NCBI RefSeq assembly: GCF_000316645.1
Contig: NC_019684.1
Span: 434,001 to 498,000 of the forward strand
Reading direction: 5' to 3'
DNA from: Nostoc sp. PCC 7524
Lineage (GTDB): Bacteria > Cyanobacteriota > Cyanobacteriia > Cyanobacteriales > Nostocaceae
Length of the DNA: 64,000 nt
The notes under the pieces are model-generated. The model was not told where the DNA came from and ran no database searches. It saw only the letters and a program-made list of their open reading frames with translations. Shown piece by piece: positions 45,285 to 55,113 of the stretch. Position numbers and translations under genes: made by a program. The first letter of the stretch is position 1; every line of letters starts with the position of its first letter.

Positions 45285-46640
45285 ATGGCTATAAATTTAC
45301 GGGAATTCTTTAAAGCGACAGATCCTAGCCGGACTCTGTTTATTAATAATGGCTCAGATAGTAAGTATTATATTGATTTCTCATCAGTGCGCGGTGGGGA
45401 TATTATTCAAACGCTCAAGAAGAAGATTACCTTTTTTCAGCCAGATGAACCTACCTGTACTCTATTTACTGGACATATTGGCTGTGGAAAATCCACAGAA
45501 CTGATTAGACTACAGGCAGAATTAGAAAGCTTAGGCTTTTATGTAGTCTATTTTGAATCGACCGATGATTTAGAAATCACCGATGTCGGTATCGCCGATG
45601 TGTTGCTAGCGATCGCGCGCAGAATTAGTCAAAGTCTCGATAAAATTATCCTGGAAGATACCAACAAATTTAACGCTCTGCTGCAAGGTGCGTTGAATCT
45701 CTTAAACTCCGAGGTGACGGGGTTGAAAACTAAAGTTCCTGGAGTGGGTGATGTTGGTTTCAGCGCCGAGAAAGAAAAACTATCGCTGTCGGTAGGTATT
45801 GGCGAAATCACCACCAAGATTAAAAGTGATCCCAAACTGCGGGAGAAAATTAATCAGTATCTTGCACCGCAGAAGATTCAACTATTAGAAGCCATCAATC
45901 AAGAATTATTGCAGCCGGCTATTACTAAACTCCAGCAGCAAGGTAAAACAGGACTGGTGGTAATTGTCGATAACCTCGATCGCATAGATAATAGTCCCAA
46001 GCCTTGGGGAAGACCACAACAGGAATACTTATTTGTAGACCAGGGTGAATATCTCACCAAGCTGAACTGTCATGTAGTCTACACCATGCCTTTGTCACTC
46101 AAGTTTTCTAATGATTACGGTACACTCACCCAGCGATTTCACGACGACCCCAAAGTATTGCCGATGGTGTCCGTACAGTATCCTGATGGTAGTATTCATC
46201 AAGAAGGCATGGCATTAATGCAGCAAATGGTATTAGCTAGAGCCTTCCCAGACTTGCAACCCGCAGCACGCTTAGAAAAAATTACCGAGATTTTTGATAG
46301 TGTTAGCACCCTAGAGCGTTTATGTATGATGAGTGGTGGTCATGTGCGGGACTTGCTCAGGCTCTTGAATACCTGGATTATGGAAGAAATGGCGCTTCCT
46401 CTGACTCGTAATACTTTAGAAAAGGTAATTCGTTCTCGCCGCAATGAAATGGTTTTGCCCATTTCTGATTCAGAATGGCAATTATTAAAGAATGTCAAGC
46501 AGAAGAAAAAAGTCAGCGACGATGACGGATATCAAAAATTAATCCGCAGTCGCTTTGTATTTGAATACCGAGAAAGCGGCGAGTCGTGGTTTGATGTGAA
46601 TCCCATCTTGGCTGAAGCGAGGGAGTTAACCAGCCTTTAG
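45285..46640 (+). CDS. P-loop ATPase (STAND/KAP-like), partner of the WD40 STAND gene
   Basis: 451 residues. Walker A is TLFTGHIGCGKSTELIRLQ (about 58-76), and Walker B is GLVVIVDNLDRID (about 227-239), whose DxxDR ending is like KAP/STAND ATPases. The C-terminal part is helical and ends with a winged-helix-like region (MVLPISDSEWQLLKNV, LIRSRFVFEY), as in many STAND proteins. The next gene starts 71 bp downstream in the same direction, so the two probably work together. No effector domain is visible in this protein. It may be a regulatory ATPase; the effector could be elsewhere. Confidence 0.78.
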   Translation: MAINLREFFKATDPSRTLFINNGSDSKYYIDFSSVRGGDIIQTLKKKITFFQPDEPTCTLFTGHIGCGKSTELIRLQAELESLGFYVVYFESTDDLEITDVGIADVLLAIARRISQSLDKIILEDTNKFNALLQGALNLLNSEVTGLKTKVPGVGDVGFSAEKEKLSLSVGIGEITTKIKSDPKLREKINQYLAPQKIQLLEAINQELLQPAITKLQQQGKTGLVVIVDNLDRIDNSPKPWGRPQQEYLFVDQGEYLTKLNCHVVYTMPLSLKFSNDYGTLTQRFHDDPKVLPMVSVQYPDGSIHQEGMALMQQMVLARAFPDLQPAARLEKITEIFDSVSTLERLCMMSGGHVRDLLRLLNTWIMEEMALPLTRNTLEKVIRSRRNEMVLPISDSEWQLLKNVKQKKKVSDDDGYQKLIRSRFVFEYRESGESWFDVNPILAEARELTSL

Positions 46641-46644
46641 GTTT

Positions 46645-46695
46645 GTAGTAAGCACTTTAGTGCTTATTACACCAAAGCACTGAAGTGCTTACTAC
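46645..46695. repeat. Double hairpin between the two ATPase genes
   Basis: AAGCACT...AGTGCTT occurs twice (46650-46665 and 46675-46690), and the outer arms GTAGTAAGCACT and AGTGCTTACTAC are also complementary. It fills most of the 71-bp spacer and may modulate read-through. Confidence 0.85.
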
Positions 46696-46711
46696 GAACT
46701 AAATTAGCTTT

Positions 46712-49700
46712 ATGAGTCAACAACAACCAGAAGATAATCTAATCAATAGCGATCGCTCTATTGAACAATTAGCTTGGGCGATTGAAAATAGCGTCGGACA
46801 GTTCAAGCTGATTTTGGCACGGTGTAATTATAGTAAATTGCGCGATCGCTTAATCACCAGATTGCAGGAAATCTGTACAGTTGAAATTCAGGTTTTGGTA
46901 GTGCAGCAGTCTAACAGAACTCTGTTCACCGCCATTCAGGAAACCTTTGGGGAAAACATCTCCGGTTGTGTGATGGTTGTGGGCTTAGAGGCTGTACAGG
47001 ATTTATCACAAATGTTAACTTCTGCTAACCAGGTGCGCGAGGAGTTTCGTAAGCATTTTAATTTTCCGTTGGTAGTGTGGATTGATGATGTCATCTATCA
47101 ACAATTCATACAAGTTGCACCAGATTTAGAAAGTTGGGCAATTACTAAAAGCTTTGAGATTAACCAACAAGAATTAATAGATTTTATTATCGCAACCGCT
47201 CATCAATGGTTTAATAATCAACTTAACTTGAATTTCTATGAATATCGGAAATTAGAAACTGAATTAACAGCAGCCCAAAAAGAACTAATAGGTGAAGAAA
47301 ACCCCTCTCCCAAGACGCGGAGCGGCTTCTCGCTAGAGTACCTCTCCCCTACAAGGAGAGAGGCTTTTCCTGTTCCCCCTTCCCTAGTAGGGAAGGGGGT
47401 TAGGGGGTTAGGTCAATCCTCAGAACTGAATGCTTATATAGAATCATTATTAGGTTTAACAAAACAGATTAACAATAAAAAAGATGCCGCCATTCAGCAT
47501 TATCACACAGCTTTAACCCTGTGGCAGCAAAGCAATAACCTAGAATGGCAAGTAAAAATCCTAGGAGAAAAAACCTTTTGTGCTTATCTCGAAGCAATTA
47601 AACAACAAGATAAACAACATCCAGCTTGGCAGGCAACACAGCAATATATTGACGAGTATATTCAACTAAGCACTCAAATTAACCGCCCAGATATCATTGC
47701 TAATTCTCTAGGAAAAATCGGTGATGTTCTCCAAGAATTAAACCTTTGGCAACAATTAAAAATCTTTGTACAACAAGCTTTATCTATTCATCAAACTAAC
47801 AATAAACTAAGAGAAATCGCTAGAGATTATGGATTTTTAGCCGAGGTGGCTTTAGCTGCATCACACTGGCAACAAGCAATAGACTTCGTTAAACAAGCAT
47901 TAGATATTATCCCGATAATTCCCCAGCAATCTTTAGATAATAGATTAGTCAAATCTGTTCAAACTTACGACTTAAACTTATATAAATTTATCTTGAGTCG
48001 CGCTCAATATCATTTGGGTAATACTCAAGAAGCAATTAGTACATTAGAAATAGCCAAAGATGGGGCAAATCCCCAAGAAGATGTCAGACTTTATATTAAG
48101 ATTCTCAATCAGTTACACAAATTTTATTTTGAACAGAAAGCATATCTCAAAGCTTACAACATTAAACAGCAACGACGCTCCATAGAACAACAATTTGGCT
48201 TAAGAGCTTTTGTTGGCGCAGGGAGATTAGAAGCTAGACGACAAACATTTGTAGAGACGTTACATACAACATCTAATATATCCCCAGAAATTTCCGCCTC
48301 CGGTCGTCAATTAGATATAGAAAGATTAATCGAACGCCTCAACAATGATGATTATAAATTAATAGTTATTCACGGTCAGTCTGGAGTTGGGAAAAGTTCC
48401 CTTGTCAACGCCGGCTTAGTTCCAGCCTTGCAACAACAATCAATTCGTGGCAAAGATAACTTAGTCATCGTCATGCGCGTTTACACCAACTGGGCGGAGG
48501 AGTTGGGACGGTTGTTGGGACTGGGGACTGGGGATTGGGGATTGGGGACTGGGGACTGGGGACTGGGGACTGGGGATTGGGGATTGGGGACTGGGAATGT
48601 TGACGTTTCGAGTTCAGAGGCTCAAGGTTCGAGTTCCGAGGTTCAAGTTTCGAGTTCAGAGGCTCACGCTTCGACCTCAGAGGCTCAAGTTTCGAGTTCA
48701 GAGGTTCACAGTTCAGCTTTAGAACCTGAAGATTCTCGTTTTGAACATCAAATTCCGAGTTCTGAACCCGAACGTTCTCACTTAGAACCCGAACATTCTC
48801 ACTTAGAACCCGAACATTTTCACTTAGAACCCGAACATTCTCACTTAGAACCCGAACATTCTCACTTAGAACCGGAACGCTCTCACTCAAACCTTAATTC
48901 CTCCCCTGCTCCCCCTGCATCCCCTGCCCCCCTGCTTTCCTCCTCCCCTGCTCCCCTGCTCCCCTGCTCCTCTGCTCCCCTGCTCCTAAATTCCCTCCTC
49001 GACGCATTGCGCGAAAAAGAACAACGCAACCTCCGCATGGTGCTAGTTTTTGATCAATTTGAGGAATTTTTCTTTGTTTACACCGAACCTGGACAACGTA
49101 AGCGGTTCTTTGAGTTTCTGGGGTCATGTTTAGAGGTTCTATCAGCAAAGGTTATCTTATCCTTGCGGGTTGATTACATCCATTACTTGCTGGAATGTAA
49201 TTATTTACCTAGCTTTCAGATTATTGGTAATGACATTCTCAGTCATCGTGTGCTTTATAAGTTGGGTAACTTCTCCCTCCAGGATGCAAAATCAATTATT
49301 CAGCGTTTAACTGCAAATACTAGCTTTCAATTAGAACCTGATTTAGTTGATGCACTGGTAGAGGACTTAGCCGGAGAGTTGGGTGAAGTGCGTCCCATTG
49401 AGTTGCAAGTGGTGGGGGCGCAGTTGCAAGCTGAGAATATTACTAATTTAGAAAAGTATCGGCAGTTCGGCACTAAACAAGACTTGGTGCAGCATTATTT
49501 AGATGAAGTTATTCATGACTGCGGGGAAGAACATCAGCAGTTGGCGGAATTTGTGCTGTTTTTGCTGACTGATGAACAAGGGACGCGTCCTTTAAAGACT
49601 CGCGTGGAGTTAGAACGGGATTTGCAGCAATATTTTTCGTTTAGTGATGTTGAATTTGGGGAGATCCCCCCAACCACCCTTAAAAAGGGGGGCAAGAGAA

Positions 49701-52177
49701 TCAAAGTCCCCCTTTTTAAGGGGGATTTAGGGGGATCAAATGATTTGCGTACAAACAGTTTAGATTTAGTATTAGAGATTGTTGTCAAGTCAGGCTTAGT
49801 GGTGTTGCTACCAGAAAACCCAGCCGACCGTTATCAACTGGTGCATGACTATTTAGCCAACTTTATCCGCCAGCAACAAGAACCGAAGTTAAAACAGGTA
49901 ATGGCGGAACTGGAAAAAGAGCGAGAACAACGAAAGATTAGTGAAGCTAAACTCAATAAATTTCTCAAACGCGCCTTGTTTGGCTCGGTAGCCGCAGGTA
50001 TAGTAATGGCGATTGTGACTACTGTAGCAGTGCGATCGGCTTACGAGGCAGACAGACAAAAAGAAAACGCTGAAGTGAATGAAATTAACGCCTTAAATAA
50101 TTCTTCCAACGCGTTTTTACTCTCTAACCAACACCCAGATGCTTTGTTAGAAGCATTAAGAGCAGGTGACAAGCTCAAAAGTAGAACCTGGACACAGGAA
50201 GTAAGCAAGACCAAAACGCAAACTAAGGCAACCTTATACCAAGCAGTTTATTTAAAACCAGGGGAAAAGAAACAAAATCGTAGTTTTGAAGTTAATACCT
50301 TAAAAGGTCATAGCGGTGAGGTTATTAGTGTGGCCTACAGTCCCGATGGCAAATACTTAGCTTCTGTCAGTGATGACAACACCATCAAGATTTGGGAGAG
50401 CAGCACAGGTAAAGCTGTGCAAACTCTCCAGGGTCATAGCAGTGCGGTCTATAGTGTGGCCTACAGTCCCGATGGCAAATACTTAGCTTCTGCCAGTGAT
50501 GACAACACCATCAAAATTTGGGAGAGCAGCACAGGTAAAGTTGTGCAAACTCTCCAGGGTCATAGCAGTGCGGTCTATAGTGTGGCCTACAGTCCCGATG
50601 GCAAATACTTAGCTTCTGCTAGTAGTGACAACACCATCAAAATTTGGGAGAGCAGCACAGGTAAAGCTGTGCAAACTCTCCAGGGTCATCGCAGTGTCGT
50701 CTATAGTGTAGCCTACAGTCCCGATAGCAAATACTTAGCTTCCGCCAGTTGGGACAACACCATCAAAATTTGGGATCTCAGCACAGGTAAAGTTGTGCAA
50801 ACTCTCCAGGGTCATAGCGATTCAGTCTATAGTGTGGCCTACAGTCCCGATGGCAAATACTTAGCTTCCGCTAGTAGTGACAACACCATCAAAATTTGGG
50901 ATATCAGCACAGGTAAGGCTGTGCAAACTTTCCAGGGTCATAGCCGTGATGTCAATAGTGTGGCCTACAGTCCCGATGGCAAACACTTAGCTTCTGCCAG
51001 TTTGGACAACACCATCAAAATTTGGGATATCAGCACAGGTAAAACTGTTCAAACTCTCCAGGGTCATAGCAGTGCGGTCATGAGTGTGGCCTACAGTCCC
51101 GATGGCAAACACTTAGCTTCTGCAAGTGCGGACAACACCATCAAAATTTGGGATATCAGCACAGGTAAAGTTGTGCAAACTCTCCAGGGTCATAGCCGTG
51201 TGGTCTATAGTGTAGCCTACAGTCCCGATAGCAAATACTTAGCTTCCGCCAGTGGGGACAACACCATCAAAATTTGGGATATCAGCACAGGTAAAACTGT
51301 TCAAACTCTCCAGGGTCATAGCAGTGTGGTCATTAGTGTAGCCTACAGTCCCGATGGCAAATACTTAGCTTCCGCCAGTAGTGACAACACCATCAAAATT
51401 TGGGATATCAGCACAGGTAAAGCTGTTCAAACTCTCCAGGGTCATAGCCGTGGGGTTTATAGTGTGGCCTACAGTCCCGATAGCAAATACTTAGCTTCCG
51501 CCAGTAGTGACAACACGATCAAAATTTGGGATCTCAGCACAGATAAAGCTGTTCAAACTCTCCAGGGTCACAGCAGTGAGGTCATTAGTGTTGCCTACAG
51601 TCCCGATGGCAAATACTTAGCTTCCGCCAGTTGGGACAACACCATCAAAATTTGGGATATCAGCACAAGTAAAGCTGTGCAAACTCTCCAGGATCATAGC
51701 AGTCTGGTCATGAGTGTGGCCTACAGTCCCGATGGCAAATACTTAGCTGCCGCCAGTCGGAACAGCACTATCAAAATTTGGGATATCAGCACAGGTAAAG
51801 CGGTGCAAACTCTCCAGGGTCATAGCCGTGAGGTTATGAGTGTTGCCTACAGTCCCAATGGCAAATACTTAGCTTCCGCCAGTAGTGACAACACCATCAA
51901 AATTTGGGATTTAGATGTCGATAATTTATTACGCAGTGGTTGCGACTTACTCAACAATTACCTCATCTTCCATCCAGAGGTGTTAGAGGAGTTATCATCA
52001 TGCCAAACACCAGCGCGGTTAGTTCCAGCCGCAACGGTGTTAGTCATCCAAGGTGAGAAGTTGGCGCGAGTTGGTGATATTTCCGGCGCAGTTGCTAAGT
52101 TCCGTCAGGCGCAGCAGTGGGATCAGAGTTTGAAATTTGACCCAGAGGCGAAGGCGCAGGCGTTGGCGAATAAATGA
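46712..52177 (+). CDS. STAND-type ATPase with N-terminal module, TPR-like region and 13 WD40 repeats
   Basis: 1821 residues. Residues 1-170 are a conserved-looking cyanobacterial module ([30 protein letters not shown]-like text; LVVWIDD), P-loop-like but with no Walker A. About 235-500 is TPR-like. The STAND ATPase has Walker [11 protein letters not shown] (G555-S563) and Walker [14 protein letters not shown] (about 775). A hydrophobic segment at about 1090-1110 ([19 protein letters not shown]) may be a membrane anchor. Residues 1197-1742 are 13 WD40 units of 42 residues. The protein probably senses a ligand through the propeller and switches by ATP. In-frame repeat DNA is present in at least four places. 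The ATPase at 45285 is its likely partner. Confidence 0.9.
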   Translation: MSQQQPEDNLINSDRSIEQLAWAIENSVGQFKLILARCNYSKLRDRLITRLQEICTVEIQVLVVQQSNRTLFTAIQETFGENISGCVMVVGLEAVQDLSQMLTSANQVREEFRKHFNFPLVVWIDDVIYQQFIQVAPDLESWAITKSFEINQQELIDFIIATAHQWFNNQLNLNFYEYRKLETELTAAQKELIGEENPSPKTRSGFSLEYLSPTRREAFPVPPSLVGKGVRGLGQSSELNAYIESLLGLTKQINNKKDAAIQHYHTALTLWQQSNNLEWQVKILGEKTFCAYLEAIKQQDKQHPAWQATQQYIDEYIQLSTQINRPDIIANSLGKIGDVLQELNLWQQLKIFVQQALSIHQTNNKLREIARDYGFLAEVALAASHWQQAIDFVKQALDIIPIIPQQSLDNRLVKSVQTYDLNLYKFILSRAQYHLGNTQEAISTLEIAKDGANPQEDVRLYIKILNQLHKFYFEQKAYLKAYNIKQQRRSIEQQFGLRAFVGAGRLEARRQTFVETLHTTSNISPEISASGRQLDIERLIERLNNDDYKLIVIHGQSGVGKSSLVNAGLVPALQQQSIRGKDNLVIVMRVYTNWAEELGRLLGLGTGDWGLGTGDWGLGTGDWGLGTGNVDVSSSEAQGSSSEVQVSSSEAHASTSEAQVSSSEVHSSALEPEDSRFEHQIPSSEPERSHLEPEHSHLEPEHFHLEPEHSHLEPEHSHLEPERSHSNLNSSPAPPASPAPLLSSSPAPLLPCSSAPLLLNSLLDALREKEQRNLRMVLVFDQFEEFFFVYTEPGQRKRFFEFLGSCLEVLSAKVILSLRVDYIHYLLECNYLPSFQIIGNDILSHRVLYKLGNFSLQDAKSIIQRLTANTSFQLEPDLVDALVEDLAGELGEVRPIELQVVGAQLQAENITNLEKYRQFGTKQDLVQHYLDEVIHDCGEEHQQLAEFVLFLLTDEQGTRPLKTRVELERDLQQYFSFSDVEFGEIPPTTLKKGGKRIKVPLFKGDLGGSNDLRTNSLDLVLEIVVKSGLVVLLPENPADRYQLVHDYLANFIRQQQEPKLKQVMAELEKEREQRKISEAKLNKFLKRALFGSVAAGIVMAIVTTVAVRSAYEADRQKENAEVNEINALNNSSNAFLLSNQHPDALLEALRAGDKLKSRTWTQEVSKTKTQTKATLYQAVYLKPGEKKQNRSFEVNTLKGHSGEVISVAYSPDGKYLASVSDDNTIKIWESSTGKAVQTLQGHSSAVYSVAYSPDGKYLASASDDNTIKIWESSTGKVVQTLQGHSSAVYSVAYSPDGKYLASASSDNTIKIWESSTGKAVQTLQGHRSVVYSVAYSPDSKYLASASWDNTIKIWDLSTGKVVQTLQGHSDSVYSVAYSPDGKYLASASSDNTIKIWDISTGKAVQTFQGHSRDVNSVAYSPDGKHLASASLDNTIKIWDISTGKTVQTLQGHSSAVMSVAYSPDGKHLASASADNTIKIWDISTGKVVQTLQGHSRVVYSVAYSPDSKYLASASGDNTIKIWDISTGKTVQTLQGHSSVVISVAYSPDGKYLASASSDNTIKIWDISTGKAVQTLQGHSRGVYSVAYSPDSKYLASASSDNTIKIWDLSTDKAVQTLQGHSSEVISVAYSPDGKYLASASWDNTIKIWDISTSKAVQTLQDHSSLVMSVAYSPDGKYLAAASRNSTIKIWDISTGKAVQTLQGHSREVMSVAYSPNGKYLASASSDNTIKIWDLDVDNLLRSGCDLLNNYLIFHPEVLEELSSCQTPARLVPAATVLVIQGEKLARVGDISGAVAKFRQAQQWDQSLKFDPEAKAQALANK
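47341..47399 (+). repeat. Dispersed palindromic repeat inside the STAND coding region
   Basis: CCTCTC...GAGAGG (47341-47363) is followed by CCCCCTTCCC-TAGTA-GGGAAGGGGG (47375-47399). It encodes [15 protein letters not shown]-type text unlike the flanking helices, so it reads as inserted DNA kept in frame. Confidence 0.85.
48517..48595 (+). repeat. GGGGACT/GGGGATT heptamer array in STAND coding sequence
   Basis: About 11 heptamers translate as a 7-residue Gly/Trp/Asp repeat (GLGTGDW). They lie between Walker A and Walker B. Confidence 0.95.
48605..48892 (+). repeat. Coding 21-bp tandem repeat, about 14 units
   Basis: Units of 21 bases encode 7-residue repeats that drift from VSSSEAQ to HSHLEPE. 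The last five to six units are almost identical (CATTCTCACTTAGAACCCGA). A CCCCTGCTC heptamer-like run follows to about 48990. Confidence 0.95.
49663..49737 (+). repeat. 75-bp palindromic element inserted in frame (25 codons)
   Basis: Ends GATCCCCC and GGGGGATC, with inner perfect arms CTTAAAAAGGGGG (49679-49691) and CCCCCTTTTTAAG (49708-49720). It contributes [20 protein letters not shown] to the protein. It closely resembles a known kind of dispersed palindrome of cyanobacterial intergenic DNA. Confidence 0.92.
50300..51937 (+). repeat. Thirteen 126-bp tandem repeats encoding WD40 blades
   Basis: Each 126-bp unit encodes 42 residues of the form [20 protein letters not shown] then [18 protein letters not shown]. 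Most codons are identical between units, while residues 6, 7, 9 and 25 vary strongly. Confidence 0.98.
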
Positions 52178-52195
52178 GTGTGCAATTTATCCCAC

Positions 52196-52278
52196 CTCGG
52201 AATCAATTCCGAGTCTAATAGCGCAAGTCCTCTCAAGAGGACTTGGTTAAATTTCTCCTCAGTCCACTTGAGTGGACT
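52196..52278. repeat. Three successive hairpins with two-base loops
   Basis: CTCGGAAT-CA-ATTCCGAG (52196-52213), AAGTCCTCT-CA-AGAGGACTT (52225-52244) and AGTCCACT-TG-AGTGGACT (52261-52278). They fill the space between convergent genes and could terminate both, though they also look like dispersed repeats. Confidence 0.9.
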
Positions 52279-52282
52279 TCAG

Positions 52283-53089
52283 CTATGAGCCAGGAACTTT
52301 AGTTCTGGGCGGGATATCTGACAGACGTGATTGCAAGGGTAGTTCCAAGCGATCGCCTGGTTGTGGTTCAATAATCTGAGTAGACAGTTGCAGTTTTGCT
52401 AATTGCGCTCTTAACTCCTCAGTATTTCCTTCAGCCTGAAGAAACTTCACTAGCAACCCCTCATACATGACATCACCTGGGGATGCAGTAGGTAGCATAA
52501 CTTGCGGTTGCAACCACTCTGCAACCTCTAAAGCCTTTTGTTGTCCTCTAATAATCGCCCCAATCAAAGGCAAACTGACATTAATTAGAGGCGTAATCAC
52601 TACATCTATTGGTGCAAACTGTTTCAGTTGAGGAGCATGATAACCGTGAGGCTCATAGTACAGCTTGAAATCCGTGGCTAACTCCTTGAGAACATAACCA
52701 TTCTCTATCAACGTTGGCCCAATTGGAGAACCAGGAACAGCAGTAATTTCCACTTGGCTATTTAACTGGTAAGTTTCCCCATGCGCTAAAGTTGTCACAG
52801 CACTATAACCCAACTCCTGCACCACCTTAGCAGCGTTGGGAGAAGCCACCACTGGAATATTCCGGTCAAGTTGCTTTAGTGTAGGTGGGTGAGCATGATC
52901 TTCCAAACCTTGAGACAACAGAATCAAATCGATATTCTCTGGAATGGGACGCTCTTGAGAACGAGAGCCTTTGAAGAACCAATCTAAGTTACCAAAGGTT
53001 AACGAACTAACCAACCAAGGATCAATCAGGATTCGTTGTTGAGCAATTTCCAACAGCCAACTGTTGGAGTCTAACCAAGTTAAATACAT
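52283..53089 (-). CDS. Metallo-beta-lactamase-fold protein with degenerate metal site
   Basis: 268 residues. The UlaG/L-ascorbate-lactonase-like MBL fold is indicated by YLTWLDSNSWLLEIAQQRIL with IDPW next, LILLSQGLEDHAHPPTLKQL, AHGETYQLNSQVEITAVPGS, and GLLVKFL. The HxHxDH signature reads Q-G-L-E-D-H: the first two His are Gln and Leu, while Asp-His remain. Metal binding is therefore probably weak or changed, and classical hydrolase activity is doubtful. It may be a binding protein or use a single metal. It lies alone between the STAND gene and the PatA-like regulator. Confidence 0.82.
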   Translation of the reverse strand: MYLTWLDSNSWLLEIAQQRILIDPWLVSSLTFGNLDWFFKGSRSQERPIPENIDLILLSQGLEDHAHPPTLKQLDRNIPVVASPNAAKVVQELGYSAVTTLAHGETYQLNSQVEITAVPGSPIGPTLIENGYVLKELATDFKLYYEPHGYHAPQLKQFAPIDVVITPLINVSLPLIGAIIRGQQKALEVAEWLQPQVMLPTASPGDVMYEGLLVKFLQAEGNTEELRAQLAKLQLSTQIIEPQPGDRLELPLQSRLSDIPPRTKVPGS

Positions 53090-53199
53090 AGCCGCAGATT
53101 GAAGATAATACCTACCTTTATTGTGACATTATCAAGAATGGGAGGTAGGGAGTGGCTGACAGGTGTAGTTAACGATTGCTGTTATTAGTATTTTTAGCT

Positions 53200-54585
53200 T
53201 TAAGTTAAGTGCATAAATACCATCTTCAATAATTCTGCACGAGTAAATGGTTTAGTTAAGTATCCAGAAGCACCGACTAATCTGGCTCTGACTTTATCTA
53301 CCAGTCCCTTATTTCCTGTCACAAAGATAATCGGTGTTTTTTTAAACATAGAATTATTACGGATAATTCGGCACAATTCATAACCGTCAATACCTGCCAT
53401 GTTCAAATCCAGCAAAATTAAGTCTGGTTTGTGCCTAATAATTGACATAGCAGCTTTTAAGGGGTCGTTAATTGTAATTACATTAAAATTTTCATTCTCT
53501 AAAAAGTGACTAATTTCTCTTAAGATTGTCGGACTATCATCTACAGACACAATTTTGTAGAGCTTTTGCGGGGTGACGGTAGCAGGCGTTACTCTTTCGG
53601 GCGGGGTATTTGTGTTATTTGGTATTGTTGTGAGTTGTGTATCGTTAGCTGTTGTATGAGCAGAAATCTGCGATCGCTTAACAATAGCTACATTTTCTAT
53701 CTCTACAATTGGGGTAATGGGAGTAGCATTATTACTCAGTTCTACCACCGTATCAACTAATTTCTTCTCTAGTAATGCAGTTGTATATTGAGGCGTTGAT
53801 GGTAATTCTGCCAACATCTTGGGTAATTGGTCAAATGGTGGATCTGGCTCATGTAAAATAATCTCGCCAGTGACGATGTAAGGGTATAAATATTGTGCTA
53901 GTTGTAGTTCATCTTGGTTCATAATTACCGACAGATGACGCAGACTAAAACCCTTCATCCAGTAAGTTAATGTTGGTTGAAGTTCAGTGGTCTTTTTGCC
54001 AGCAATGGTATTATTTAACAACAAATAAGGACGCTGATTAGGAGAGGTAAATTTCGGTAGATAAGTTTGCCAATGTTGTAATCTCCCATGACAAAGTTCG
54101 ATAACTTTAGCTACATCTAACCGACAAATTACAGGTAATGGCTGGGAGGAATCACTTAAATTATAATTACCAGTTTTAATTAACAAAAATGCTTCAAGGA
54201 CTTCTTTCACTAATTCTTGAATTAACAATGTGGCTTGGTTAATATCCAGATATTTTTGATTCATTAGCCATTGAATCGCCTGATAATCTGGTGGGTATTC
54301 TGTGCTGGTGGGATAGAGTGAGTCCGCCTCAAACAACAAGCGCAATTGCACGCGAATTTCAGGCGTTACCAGGGGAAATTGTGGGCTGAGGCGGCGTAGA
54401 TGGCGTTCTAGTCTGTCAAATGGCTCGACAGAATGAGTAGCATAGCTGAGTGTCCCATTTTCTAGGTAAATTAACCAAGTAACTAAGTTACTCTCAGCTT
54501 GCAAACAAGTGGTATCGTAACAACTAGATAATTGTCTTAATAAATTATGAGGACTTAATGCTGTAAATGTGCCGATATTATTCAT
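53200..54585 (-). CDS. PatA-like response regulator (N-terminal PATAN/DUF4388-like region plus receiver)
   Basis: 461 residues. The N-terminal 250 residues (SPHNLLRQLSSCYDTTCLQA, WLIYLENGTLSYATHSVEPF) resemble the N-terminus of cyanobacterial PatA/PixG-type regulators. A polar linker about 290-340 (TTANDTQLTTIPNNTNTP) leads to a C-terminal receiver: VDDSPTILREI, Asp in LILLDLNMAGIDGYE, Thr in FVTGNKG and Lys in YLTKPFTRAELLKM. Such proteins act in heterocyst patterning or phototaxis; which one cannot be said. It is transcribed away from the vWA gene. Confidence 0.85.
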   Translation of the reverse strand: MNNIGTFTALSPHNLLRQLSSCYDTTCLQAESNLVTWLIYLENGTLSYATHSVEPFDRLERHLRRLSPQFPLVTPEIRVQLRLLFEADSLYPTSTEYPPDYQAIQWLMNQKYLDINQATLLIQELVKEVLEAFLLIKTGNYNLSDSSQPLPVICRLDVAKVIELCHGRLQHWQTYLPKFTSPNQRPYLLLNNTIAGKKTTELQPTLTYWMKGFSLRHLSVIMNQDELQLAQYLYPYIVTGEIILHEPDPPFDQLPKMLAELPSTPQYTTALLEKKLVDTVVELSNNATPITPIVEIENVAIVKRSQISAHTTANDTQLTTIPNNTNTPPERVTPATVTPQKLYKIVSVDDSPTILREISHFLENENFNVITINDPLKAAMSIIRHKPDLILLDLNMAGIDGYELCRIIRNNSMFKKTPIIFVTGNKGLVDKVRARLVGASGYLTKPFTRAELLKMVFMHLT

Positions 54586-55107
54586 ATTGGGGGATGTTTT
54601 TGGAAAAACACACAGGAGTTAAGTACAATTTTGTTATCTAAAACATGAAAATTTCTGAGAATTTACCAGCTTTTATTCTTCAAATCTTCGACAGAATAGA
54701 CAAATATTTAACCAAAGAGAAAATTTGTTGTGGCAATAGTTTGTTAAATTTCCACCCAAATACTTTAGTCTACTGTTTTCTTGACATTTGTCATGGAAGT
54801 TCTATTAGTTACATTAGGTATATTGGTCATGGTATCTAATTTGATTCTAAATTTATTTTTTATATAGAAAAATAAAAAACCTACATAAAATCTTTAAAAA
54901 TTTATGTAGGCAAATGCGAATAATTTATTATATTCTGTGTTTGCTCTATATAAATTTTGGTAGATGGGCGATCGCCTATAATCCGAACCACTAACCGATG
55001 CTTTTATTTCTCTACATCTTGATTAAGAATTGATTAAATCTGTAGAGCTTGCGGTCAGAATGATCTTTTAACTGAAGATTAGAGCATCTACCACTTAACA
55101 TCTACCT
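54586..55107. other. Divergent intergenic region before the TerY-like module
   Basis: AT-rich, with a HIP1-like GGGCGATCGCC at 54965-54975. A 64-codon plus frame (54645-54839) has no ribosome binding site and is not accepted. Promoters for the PatA-like gene and the vWA gene probably lie here. Confidence 0.5.
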
Positions 55108-55113
55108 GTGGTC

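Noticed and set aside
48471-48890. 139-codon minus-strand frame inside the STAND gene
   Set aside because: Open only because the 21-bp repeat has no stops on either strand; the plus-strand gene is well supported.
50300-51937. Regular repeats considered as a CRISPR array
   Set aside because: Units are 126 bp, coding and contiguous with no unique spacers; they encode WD40 blades.
54645-54839. 64-codon plus-strand frame in the divergent spacer
   Set aside because: No ribosome binding site, atypical composition, no recognisable fold.
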